DNA from: Endocalyx cinctus
Taxonomy: Eukaryota; Ascomycota; Sordariomycetes; Amphisphaeriales; Apiosporaceae
Assembly: GCA_001600455.1 (NCBI GenBank)
Contig: BCKC01000001.1
Span: 5,420,441-5,484,440, forward strand
DNA length: 64,000 bases
Reading direction: 5' to 3'
Both the position numbers and the translations under genes were made by a program. The notes beneath the pieces are model-generated. The model made no database searches, was not told where the DNA came from, and saw nothing but the letters and a program-made list of their open reading frames with translations. Positions 10,701 through 20,998 of this stretch are shown in pieces (position 1 is the stretch's first letter; each line of letters begins with the position of its first letter).

Positions 10701-11982
10701 GTTGTAATTTTGGTGATTTGAACTTGTTTATCCGTTTATATCGCTGTATATGGGAAAGTGCAAGTTCTCTAGATCTGTAGGAGCAAAACACTTTTCATAT
10801 CCTCTGGATGTTGTGCTCTTAAATAAAATTGTTAATATTGAGAAATATTGAGCCCAAGTTATGAATAATTGTTGCTCTGTGGAGAAAAAAAGGGGGGAGT
10901 AAATAATCCAATTGAATTGTTTACTTGGACACAGCCAGGGTAACCTCCCGAGACAGAAGATGGCTTAGACTTGATCAAATTAAATTGGTTGAACGATCAC
11001 CATCATATTGGGTTGCAGCACATGAAACTTGCGCCCAAAGAGGACGGCAAACTCGTAAAGCCCCGGGAATAAGCACCCCCCAAGCCACCCATGACGCAAG
11101 TCCGATTCGCCAGTCAGCGACCGGCACACCTGGTATAGCTGACACGTCATTATAGATGCTTGTTTCAGGTAACTATTTGCGTGCTCATTCTTCAGGAATT
11201 TTAGGATTTTTACTAAAAGTGCCCGTGTCGATATGTAGGTTTCCAAAACTAGAAGCTCTTTTATGCCTGAGTTTACGAAGGGTCTTCTACACGCCTCTAC
11301 GGAACCATCTTTAAAAACCCCTGTCGTTTTCTTATCTTATATTTTTCTTATCGTATATTTTCCGTGTAACACGGTAAAATTTGTAAACTCGGGACGTTCT
11401 GTGGGCTGCAAGCTCACCTCCCGTTAAGGGATATATGATATACAACGATATCTTATGAGGAAAAATAATATGCTTATACAACAGCTGGGTAGATTATAAA
11501 CTTATTAACTTTAACATTTACTGTCGTTATACTGGAAACAGATGGTGATCTACTCTTATACGTCAGGTATGGGTAAGTTATTGTAAAACGTACAAATAAT
11601 AATCTTCGTAATGTTCACGGAAACAGGGCCAGAAACCGGTATGTATGCTATGGCAGCTTAGACGACTATGATAGGTTATAATTCTACGATTATGTATATT
11701 TATATCAATAATGGCTTAAAAAAAAGGGGGGGGGGGGTTTAGATGAAAAAAATGAAAACATGAAAAAATGATCGGTGGGTGATCCATGAATTGCTTTCTC
11801 CAGTGTAGCTCAGACCTCATTTATCATAATTTTGATGCCGTTAATATTGGTAACTTCCTTGACTCTATTCATTATGCTTATATTATCATCAACACTAATT
11901 ACAGCACGATCACCTGTACGAAAACAGCCATTATCCGAAAAGATTCTTCAGTCGTTGTTACTTAATTAGTTAAGTTTTACTA
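10701..11982. other. AT-rich spacer upstream of the RTA1-like gene
   Basis: The RTA1-like promoter should lie just right of 10700. The remainder has no credible gene. A short A8G11 homopolymer junction lies near 11719-11740. Confidence 0.55.
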
Positions 11983-12350
11983 CTAGCTATCTAAGATGAC
12001 AGGTTCTCGCACTTCAAGATAACCTGGATAGCGAGTAGCTAAGTACGTTCTAACATCACTTACGATGCGCATATTCATGCCTGGTATACACTGTGCCCGG
12101 GGAGGACTTCCTTTCCGAGACGCACGAAGACATCGCCGACGTATAGACAGTCCGCATGGCCTCGCTCCCACCCCGTTTGCGATCTCACGTTTCCAGCATC
12201 TCCCCTCTCAGACGGCCGGCGGGAGATGCGCGGAGAGACACGAAGCTCCGAGCCAGCCGCTTCAAAGACGATGACGTGGTCGAAGTGGAGTTCACTCTTA
12301 ACGAGGACGGAAATTTTGAATAAATCAAAATAATGATTGAGCATCAACAA
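11983..12350 (-). pseudogene. Eroded coding fragment, family not recognised
   Basis: Two minus-strand frames that overlap read like one protein with a shift between them. One contains SELHFDHVIVFEAAGSELRV and, further on, VGDVFVRLGKEVLPGHSVYQ. The other continues with MRIVSDVRTYLATRYPGYLE and ends at a TAG. The composition is protein-like and the GC content higher than the surroundings, but there is no intact start and the frames need a frameshift or intron near 12075. I do not recognise the family. It could be a pseudogene or a multi-exon gene whose other exons I cannot see. Confidence 0.35.
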
Positions 12351-12663
12351 GACTATTCGACGATTCTACAAACCTTACATAACGCTATGCAGAGGTCCGA
12401 AACTAAAAGAGACTAACCAGTGTTAGGCCTATACCAGATGGAGTGTAAAGTAATGTTTTTGGGGGTCGAAATCCATCTTCGAGCGAAAGGTCCTGCAGTT
12501 CCACACTAGCGTCTTTATAAACATACAGAATGAAGGCGCGTGGTTTGCTAGGTGAAATTAATGGTGTATATAAATTATTCGTAATCCGTAAAAGAATAGC
12601 ATAAAAGGTATAGTTGCGTTGCTCTGCATAACGTTTGAAATCAGGGGGCGAACGCCACCAGAG

Positions 12664-13038
12664 CTAGAAGCGCGGGAGGGCCCCTTTTTCCTCTACATAA
12701 GGATGTGCCTTATTGTGGTAGCTATGTAAACTTTCGTTAGTCATATAAGATTCGAGGTTTTCATAGCTGAGATCGAAGCACACGGGGCACCATGGGCCTA
12801 CATCGTCAACCTCGTCTCCGGTCTCGAGTTTAATAGACATGGCATTCCGATAATTAAGGAGAAGGGTTAGGATATCAACAGAGCCTGGTACACGTATGTA
12901 ATATAATTGTTGGTTATTGATGGGGCACTTGTCAGGCACATAACAAACCAACAAGTGTAGACGAGACTCATGTCTCTTGCACAACCACTTTATGCACCCA
13001 TCCGAAAGCTCTGGATAACCTATTCTCAAAAAAATCTA
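12664..13038 (-). pseudogene. Orphan 3'-terminal fragment with Cys/His pairs
   Basis: A minus-strand frame of about 123 codons opens just after an in-frame stop and possible CTAG acceptor near 13039. It ends at a TAG and has no ATG at its beginning. It holds a CPVC pair followed by YMTNESLHSYHNKAHPYVEE, so a CxxC with downstream histidines that could bind zinc. It looks like the last exon of a lost or unmodelled gene. No upstream exon was found before the SDR gene at 13772. Confidence 0.3.
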
Positions 13039-13771
13039 GCCATCGTGATACGAAACAGATCCTGACCCCGCCAATCGAAAAATTGAAATTGAATTAAGTT
13101 TATCCCTGTTTGTAGACTGTGCTATACCCGGGTGGCTAGTGCCAGTCAAACAGCTGTTTTTGGCCCCGTGAGCCGAAGCAGAAGTAGCACAAAGGGGGGG
13201 GGGGGGGTTCGTCGGATCTTCCTTGTAGCATTACATTACCTTATCGGTCATAATTGAATTCGCTTTTATTAATCGTCTGTTGGATCATTCTTTATGCGCA
13301 ATTATTCGAATCTTTAATCTAGACGTACTTCCAATTGCATACACGTGAGGAGGACGTTTTTTATGCTTCTACTACTCGTTGTCGCAGCGGCGAAACTGTT
13401 GTTTAAGTGCGGCCAGTCTGCGCGTGGGCCTTCACAACATTTGGTAGGCCTCTACCATGTCTTCAGAACTATATAATTCAAGGTTGGTACGAGATAGGGA
13501 TGCTAGAGCTTGTGGGTGGAATTATTGTGGTACTGATTCTTGTTGACAGACTCATTGGTAACCTAAATTTCGGAGTTCCGCCACTCCAGCTCACCATGGG
13601 TCTGTTGGAGGTCAGACTAGGCCTCGACCTCAGCCTTACAATTTTCGAGAACTAATACATAAAAACTCCTTTCGGATAAAAAGAATTCTTCTTACTATAA
13701 ATAACTAAAGAAACCAACTCTATACATTATATAGATACTAACACTAAAACGAATAGTCTTAGAAATTAGCC
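13039..13771. other. Spacer with a G-run, 3' of the SDR gene
   Basis: No supported gene. A run of about 14 G lies near 13193-13207. A short plus-strand frame at 13407-13655 begins with GTG and was not accepted. Confidence 0.5.
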
Positions 13772-15259
13772 CTAGATAGTAACCGCTGTAGCACCGGCAT
13801 GGCGAACCTCCTCAACTAGAGACGGCTTCTCAGTGTTACCACGCTCGGCCTTAGATCCCTTAGCCGCCTGAGCGATATTCCAATCGTATACCTGCTGGCA
13901 GATGCCATGCAAGCTATCAACGACATGCTCGAAACCAATTCCACCATCCTTAACGCTCCGACGCGCCGCCGCGTCCGTGGCAATGTGATGAGTACCCGCC
14001 GAAAAGACGGCCGGCTGCAGCATCGCTAGGTCACCCTGCGGCCGCGGGACCACGTGCTTCAGGATCGGCATATGGCTCGCTATGAAGAAGAGCTCGACCA
14101 CGTACGAGATGACGAGCATGAGCGCCGGCGAGAGGTACTGAACGTGAATCTCGGGCGTCTCGGCCGTCACCTGGAGCAGCCGGTACATATCTCCGAACAA
14201 GGGGGGCGGACCGGCGTCGGTGACGACGAAGGGGCGGCCGGCGCAAGCGGGCATCTTACCGGAGGCGGTGCCTTCGGAAGAAACCAGGGCGGCCTCGAAC
14301 GCGAGGTGGGCCAGGGAGACGTGCCCGCCGTGGACGAAGTTCTGAGCGATGTTCGGCATCCACGAGGGGAAGCTGCCCTGGCGCAGGCACACGCCGATGA
14401 CCTGATCGCCGTTGCTGCTACCGTAGATGCCGTTGGCCGGGCGGACGGCGCCGGTGCGGAAGCCGGGCTCGTTGGCGGCCAGGACGGCCCTCTCGGCGAT
14501 CGCTTTGGCGTACCCGTAGTTGCCGAAGAACTGCCCGTGCGGCCGCAAGGGCCGGTCGTAGTCGGATTCGTCGATCAGCTGCCAGTAGTTCTCGGGCCAG
14601 CGCCGGAACGGGTTGCCCCAGTGACGCACGGGGACGTACGCCAGCGACGCGGACGAGCAGGTCACGAATACCGACGCTCCGGCGTCCCGGGCCGCTTTCA
14701 AGACGTTCTCGGTCCCGACCACGTTCACGCGGTGAATTCGCTCGTACGACCACATGGACCGCTCGGCCGGGGCGATGAGCGCGGCGGTGTGGAAGACGGT
14801 GAGAGGATGCGACGCCACGCTCGGATGCCAGGGACGGTCGAAGGCGGACTTGGTTCCCTCGAGGGAGGTAATGTCGGCCTGGGCGAAATCGACCTCGGTC
14901 GCCGGGCCCGTGGCCATGTCGGCGCGGTCGGGCCGCCTGAAGTCAAGAATCCGGATACTCTCGGGAGATTGACCGCGCGCTAATAAATGCAGGACGATCT
15001 GCCCACCGACGCCACCGCAGCCACCGGTGATAACGTAACGGCGATCAAGCTTCGGCGGCAGATGTTTGGACCAGTCAATGCTACCTTGTGCCTTGACGCG
15101 CTCATAGGCCGCTTTTATCTCCTCGTCAGACCAACGTTTTGGTGTCACCTTCAAAACATCAGGTGGCGTCGCCCTAAGCGCTCTATCTAGCTTCCATAAC
15201 CACGCGGCACCGAGGGTGACGAGCGCCAGGGCGACACCTACGATGATTTTATAAGTCAT
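13772..15259 (-). CDS. Membrane-anchored SDR of the 3-beta-hydroxysteroid dehydrogenase type
   Basis: One exon of 495 residues with an ATG start. Residues 5-22 form an N-terminal membrane anchor, so the enzyme probably sits on the ER facing the cytosol. The NAD(P) loop is TGGCGGVGG (78-86). The sequence FHTAALIAP (about 156-164) replaces the NNAG-type motif, a serine patch TCSSAS lies near 200, and the catalytic YGYAK gives Y248 and K252. This is the extended-SDR layout of 3-beta-HSD and sterol C4-decarboxylase (ERG26-like) proteins, though the length exceeds ERG26 and the exact substrate is unknown. It probably oxidises a hydroxyl on a sterol or similar lipid. Codons here are much more GC-rich than the spacers, which opens a 309-codon antisense frame that is not a gene. 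Confidence 0.88.
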   Translation of the reverse strand: MTYKIIVGVALALVTLGAAWLWKLDRALRATPPDVLKVTPKRWSDEEIKAAYERVKAQGSIDWSKHLPPKLDRRYVITGGCGGVGGQIVLHLLARGQSPESIRILDFRRPDRADMATGPATEVDFAQADITSLEGTKSAFDRPWHPSVASHPLTVFHTAALIAPAERSMWSYERIHRVNVVGTENVLKAARDAGASVFVTCSSASLAYVPVRHWGNPFRRWPENYWQLIDESDYDRPLRPHGQFFGNYGYAKAIAERAVLAANEPGFRTGAVRPANGIYGSSNGDQVIGVCLRQGSFPSWMPNIAQNFVHGGHVSLAHLAFEAALVSSEGTASGKMPACAGRPFVVTDAGPPPLFGDMYRLLQVTAETPEIHVQYLSPALMLVISYVVELFFIASHMPILKHVVPRPQGDLAMLQPAVFSAGTHHIATDAAARRSVKDGGIGFEHVVDSLHGICQQVYDWNIAQAAKGSKAERGNTEKPSLVEEVRHAGATAVTI

Positions 15260-16039
15260 CGGTTCGACCAGCAGTGGTGAAAATCGATATAGCTATACAA
15301 GTAACTATGTATTTTAGCCTTAACCCGTTCTAAATTAGGTCTTTCGTATTTAATTATTGATGCAGAGACGGACTAAAGGGCGATTAAAAATGCCTCGTTT
15401 CTCAAGTATTATCTTAAGCCAAGAAATAATGGTAAGAAAAGAGGGTGGAAAGAATGCAGGATCTGATGATTTTATTTGATTTTCTTCCCCAACCTCGGTT
15501 TGGTTGCATTATCTCAAATTCAATACCACTCAGCTCGTCCAGACCCAAATCGTCTAGACAAAAGATATTAGGGTTAAAAAAAAAAAAGAGCGGGCACATA
15601 CAAATACGATAGAACATGGGTCTAATAGCATAGTCCTGATAGTGTAAATATTCAAGGAGACGAGTCGTGCAGAACCCCTATTAGTAAGACTTTATGAATT
15701 AATAGAAACACATGCAATCCTAGCTTGATTAGAAATAGTGTAAGTAGTAAGTGTAAGTAGTAGATTAACTCGTCTTACACTCGACTTTGTGACTCTGAAT
15801 ACCCAAAGACTTGTTTATTGTAATTGCTATTCTCATTTCGTTCAGTCACGTCTCACTTTTAATCTGTGCTCGAATTATAATATATGGTCCTCCCCCACTC
15901 GATTCAAAAAAAAAAGAGGGGTTGAAATTATCTTGCCGGTATCTGCTTATGAGGATGGCAAACTTCAATTTTATACAATCTGAAAAAGAATGATCCTACT
16001 TAAACATGACACATACAATACATAACCTTCAAACCAAAA
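15260..16039. other. Spacer upstream of the SDR gene and downstream of the DUF1479 gene
   Basis: AT-rich, with A-runs near 15576 and 15908. No coding frame above background. It should contain the SDR promoter next to 15260 and the DUF1479 3' UTR next to 16039. Confidence 0.55.
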
Positions 16040-17642
16040 TTAGAATCCCATTACCTTAGTCGCATAATTCAAAATATCCTTCTCGCCCCTCGTCGTCCCC
16101 TTCGAGCTATCGAACGGGGCAAAACCGAAAGCGCGTAGTCCTTCCTCGTCAGCTAACGCCTTCAACGCGTCTACGCCCGGCCGTCCAATGTGTTGACTCT
16201 CGCCAACTCCACCAGGGAAATCCGACGGCGGTACGCCCCTAGTGAAGTTATCTCGCTGCTGTATGGCGTAGTCTACATTGGCCTTGGTCGTTGGGCATAC
16301 GGGAATGTAGAGCACGCTTGAGTCGCCTCGGCCTGCGTGAACGCTATCCACGGCGTGGATGGTGTCGCAATGCCAGGCGACGTAATCACCCGGCGCGATT
16401 TGCGGGACGTGTACCATCGTGTTGGGGAGGTCCAGGTGCGGGTGCCAGGCATTGTTCAGTTCCTGCCCGTGACCGGGCCACGCACCCTGTAGGGCGGAAG
16501 AAAATGGTTCATCCTCGAACTTCCAATTCGATGGGTGGAGGTAATCGGTAGAGTAAGTTTCCTCGGGAGAAAGCGGATTCGGCATTGACTTGGGTGTAAA
16601 GAAGGGTCGGAGAAGATAATATGATGTGGCGAGCGAGAATAGTGGGTTTACGAGCAGTGTGCCTTCTTTAGGTCCGGTGTGTGACATGCTTAACCAGCCT
16701 TGAAACATGCGGAACATGGTGCAGGCCCCGGCACCATTATACAGGTCTCCGTTGGCCTCGAGTCTAGTACTGATCTCCCATGGGTCAAACTTTTCCCAGT
16801 TTCCTGCGAAGATTTCGTCATACACGTGGCCTTTACCGTAGCCGTTCTCCTCCCAACGTTCTACGCTACCGCCGTCGACGTGAGGTCCGAGTGCGAAGCC
16901 CGCATCTCCAGGCTGTCGTATGCGAAGACGATCTGCGTAAGTCAATGGCTGCTTCGTGGAGCACTTAGCATCTGCTTCTCTGGAGTGATAATATGACATG
17001 AGGAATGCCTGAGTATTTAACATGTGTGGGTGGCTACGAGCTACCAACTGCGGCCGCGTCCAGTAGAGCTCAAAAACTTGAGGGTCATGCGGAGGAAATG
17101 CTTTTTGGGCCGGTTAAATTAGCATTATTTATGTCGTAAGAATAGCGCGTTACACAACCTAACTTACCCTTTGTTGAAGGATTCGCAGCAATATAAGCCT
17201 CGATTTCTGCTTTATATGCTCGAGCTTCTTTCTCAGGCACTACTTGGCGCACTACTGCAACTCCATGTTTTCGAATAGAGTCGCTAAACTCTTGCGACGG
17301 TTTATGTATCTCGTAGTACTGAATATCTGGGATGATTGCAGAGCCCTTGGCTCGAATTGTTTCAATATCACCTTTTAAGCGCAGCAGCAAACGCTCCCAG
17401 CTCGAATGCAGAGCATCCTTATCTTGCGCTAGCTTCTTCTTCACTTCAGCAAATCTCGGCGGCAGTGCTTCATCATCTCCTCCAGAGAGTGATCTGAATA
17501 CTGAAGATATATCGCCCTCTTCCCGGGAAACCGGTGTCTGCGTTGCGGCAAATCGACGTAGGGCCGGCGAAAGCAAGCCTCTAGCTCTTGTCGCTCTGCT
17601 TGGACATAATCTGGCTACTCGCAACATGTTGACTTTAATCAT
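16040..17642 (-). CDS. DUF1479 (YbiU-like) putative Fe(II)/2-oxoglutarate-dependent oxygenase
   Basis: Two exons: 17642-17168 and 17100-16040, with a 67-nt intron (GTAAGT donor, AAG acceptor). They total 1536 nt, or 511 residues. The join gives STK-A-FPPHDPQVFELYW, which is continuous with the family. Residues 1-35 are Arg-rich and free of acidic residues (LCPSRATRARGLLSPALRRF), suggesting mitochondrial import. A metal-binding HxD is visible at H232/D234 (GPHVDGGS), with WHCDTIH near 401-407 giving the distal histidine. That is the jelly-roll 2-His-1-Asp pattern. The substrate is unknown for the whole family. The minus-strand transcription factor gene lies about 370 bp upstream, so it has its own promoter. 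Confidence 0.87.
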
Positions 17643-18009
17643 GTAAATTCAATAGTGATTATAACAAAAAAAAAAAAAAAAGAATTGCGGCGGATGCCGA
17701 CTTCTAAAATACTCGACAGCAATGTTTCATGACGTGACCGTTGACTGGTTAGCCAAGTTATGTACAACTCCATAGAAAAGACGTTTTTCTCTTTTCAGAA
17801 CTTCCGATACCCCATACCCCATACTTAAGTACAGCGGGGACTTCTGAAACCAGTTAGACTACTGCAATAATGGTAGGTTCATTTCGTAGGTGGTAAAACC
17901 ATATTACTTAGGCAGCTGGGGTATAAGATGGTTGGCTACCCGAGTTTCTCGACGTCACCTCTCGTAAGTATCATCCAGGTGCATGAATTAATACAGAAGC
18001 TGTCCTCGC
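17643..18009. other. Promoter region of the DUF1479 gene
   Basis: 367 bp between two minus-strand genes, with an A-run at 17666-17681 directly upstream of the DUF1479 start. No specific operator recognised. Confidence 0.5.
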
Positions 18010-20101
18010 TTAGCTTCTAAATCCGTAGTTATCGAGAATTGGAAAAGTTGGGTCTAAATTTGCTGAGAACGCAGCGTCAATGCGACTGAGGTCAAGACTG
18101 GGGTCAAAATCGTCAAAAATTCCAGCATTTCCGGCATAGTCGGCTAAAGTGGTTGGGTCGAAAGTAAAAGTACTCTGCTCAAGCATGGTAGTCTCTGCAT
18201 TGCCATCGTAGCTTGACTCAGGATTATGATTATTCTGCATCGGACCTTGCAATGGCACTAGCTGGGTCAACGAAGCATTATTGATTGGACGGGCTTCGTT
18301 AGTAGGCCTGTCAAGGTGATTCTTCGGTGGAGGATTATTAGGACGTTCTTCCGGCCGAGCCGCGTTTCTATCAATTGCTATCCGCTCTACCTCGTGCAAG
18401 GTGTCAGTTGCCAGTTTGGCCATTCGCTGAGCCGATGGAAAAGCTTTGCCGAGCTCTTTCAGAATATCGCAAGTGCTATGAAATGTAGCGTACGCCCCCT
18501 TACGCTTATACGAAAGACTACTATTTCGAAGGTTATGGTATGCGACTGAGGAGGCTAGAGACACCGCGTAAGGCACGATGGCCCAAAATGTGATGGAAAA
18601 TTTGAACTCTCCCGACGTTATTGTTATAATGCTTGCCGCGCAGAATGATTGAAGCGTGGTACTAGGTGTGCGCTGCCTATGCCCATCATATTTCTCAGGC
18701 CGGTTACTCAATATGACCACAGATAAGTAGAATAATTCTAATGATGCTATTTAATAAAGCAGTCAGCTAATGAGGGAAATTCGAAGCGGCTTATGGTATG
18801 ATATGACAAGGTCTATTTCAAACCGTGATTGTCCACCAGCAAATAGCAAGGGCTCGGGCTCACTTACCAAGTAATGAGTTCCCGATATCCATCGCTTCTG
18901 ACTCGCAAACCAGGTCTTCGAAAGTTGGTTCAGTGCATAGATTTGGCTGGGCTGTCGGTTCTGAGTGAGGTCGATATTTTGATATTATGCCGTCGAGAAC
19001 TTTAGTTATGCATATGACAAGTCTGAATGATGGAACTTGTTCGGTAACAGACTCGAGGATCTTCCTGTCCATATCCCGACTATGGATCAAGACAGGTCGG
19101 CCATTGGTTGCCGCATTGAGTCTGTCCAAGGTCCAAACACACCAAAAGAGTCGTCTTGACTTTTCTCCTCCGGTCTGGTCATCAGGCCAACCAAGATGAA
19201 GTCCCAGGGTCTGCGAATGATGAACGGCTTGTGCGCAGTAATGTGGAGATATTTCACTACAGCTAGGATTATCAACGTAAAAGGCCATCACTGTACAGAC
19301 TTGAAGCAAAACCATTCTGTCTTTGATAAATCCCATATCAAGAGATTGTTTAATAGCCGCAGCAATATGCTTTCGAAACTCAGCCGGCGAAAGAATAGAT
19401 CCGCTATGTGGAAGTCGTAGATGATTTCTCAGAGACGGGTCGAGAGATGCCATCAAACAAATACATTGTTTCAAAGCAACAGCCTCCATAACGCCATGTT
19501 TCTCCAGGTTCTCGTCATGTAGAATCGGAAACACCGGATCAACTTTCGCGTAAAAAAGCTCTGATATCAAACTGAATTCATGATTTGGAGGTACGACTGA
19601 GATGCACTCTCGTTTTAGGTATGGGGATAGAGTTTGTAATCTCGTTAAACTAGAAGGAGAAGCCGTCGCCGAATTAGGTTTCTCCGTTCCTAACTCATCC
19701 GAATTATCGCCAGGATCTGGGCAATGTCCGAGCCATATACCAACGTCGCCATGCCGAGAGGTATTGCGGCGTTGATTCAGGTCTGGGGCCCTATTACCTA
19801 AAAATGAAGCTTCGGGGCTAAGATCTCCGATGAAGCGCAAACATGCTTCCTCGGCTCTTGGTTTGATCTTTTGCCCATGGGTCGCTTGGGAAATAGTCAT
19901 ATCGTAAGGCGAAAGTTTACTACCATTAGTTTGGCTGCTGGTTTCACTTGATGGTTGTCTCTCTGTGTTTTCCAATTGCCGCTGATTTGAAGTTCCTTGA
20001 TTCGCATTTGATAGGTCCTGCTGCGGGCTTATATCTGATAGCAATGAATGAGAATGAGTGCACCTTTTCTATTACCGTGTTAGCATTACAGTTTATGTTC
20101 G

Positions 20102-20143
<42 letters not shown>

Positions 20144-20260
20144 GATCCAGTAAACTAGGAAGAAACTCACGTGTCGTCGTTTACACGGTCCGCAAGATCT
20201 ATGTGAATGCTTCCGTTTCGTACCGATCCCGCCAACGCTGTCAGCCACGAATTTGAACAT
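18010..20260 (-). CDS. Fungal-specific transcription factor with a half-visible Zn2Cys6 cluster
   Basis: Three exons: 20260-20171, 20068-18868 and 18737-18010, giving 2019 nt or 672 residues. The first splice joins RSCGPCKRRH to KRC, making Cys-x2-Cys-x6-Cys (C23, C26, C33) after a basic patch. That is the first half of a Zn(II)2Cys6 binuclear cluster. The second half (Cys-x2-Cys-x6-8-Cys) is not visible; a Ser/Gln-rich linker follows instead. The middle region is the Fungal_trans fold: ELFYAKVDPVFPILHDENLE, then SLDMGFIKDR, HYCAQAVHHSQTLGLHLGWP and RRLFWCVWTLDRLNAATNGR. The second splice restores LLELFYLSVVILSNRPEKYD. The C-terminus is acidic with repeated FD/DL motifs, typical of an activation domain. 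It is nuclear. Targets are unknown; it is not adjacent to the NRPS region. Confidence 0.85.
20104..20142. repeat. 39-nt poly(T) tract inside intron 1 of the transcription factor gene
   Basis: An uninterrupted run of 39 T on the plus strand, that is poly(A) in the sense of the gene. It lies between the GTGAGT donor and the TAG acceptor at 20070-20069. Length is likely unstable and uncertain in the assembly. Confidence 0.85.
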
Positions 20261-20998
20261 GACCCATAAACAAATTCATCAGTCTCCACATAACTCTGAT
20301 AGAAGATTAACTGTCGCGTGTTTCTATATGTATCGATGAAGTTGATATATCACTGCCAGATAGACTATCCGAGAAGAAAGTTTATTTAAGGTAGCTTGGA
20401 AATATTCTTGGCATAGATACGGTAAGTAAAGTGAGATGTTTTCATAGGTGGCAGATGGTTCTGCGGTTCCACTAGCTAGTAGGCACTAGGGTGCTAGGTG
20501 TGCTATACTTAAAGCAGCGTAGAGTCTGGAAGTACGCTAAATTTATGTTACCTACAGTGTTTTCAAGCGCCTAATAGGTACTTACCTATGTAGGTACTTA
20601 CTTAAATAGTGTACATACTAAATCCTACGCACTCGTCAGTTATTCAGTACCTGAAATTCCAATCAGAGCGCTGCGTACTTTGACGAGAAACAAGCATAGA
20701 CGACGCAATATGTAGAGGGGTATAAATCTAGTGAACTTCAAAAGATACATATGCTTCACTCAAAATTTACTTTTTAAGAGTGTTTTGAGGTCTCAAAAAC
20801 AGGCACTAGCTGACATTTTCCCTAGAGAACGCAAGGTCGCCTTAGACAGAAGACGTCTATAGCAATTATTTATAATAAACCCAACCAGCTATTATTTGAT
20901 CAAGATACATGTCTGCTCTAGTCACGAATCAGCAATCTCCTAAGCAAAGAGCAATAGCAGGAAATATCCATCTCCATTGTAAACAGGCAAATTGTCTG
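20261..20998. other. Spacer with repeated TAGGTACTTA motif
   Basis: Upstream of the transcription factor and downstream of the DUF1996 gene. It contains TAGGTACTTA at 20575-20584 and again at 20591-20600. No gene is supported. Confidence 0.5.

Noticed and set aside
14054..14983. 309-codon plus-strand frame opposite the SDR gene
   Set aside because: It is Gly/Arg/Val-rich with no domain and results from GC-rich wobble positions of the SDR on the minus strand.
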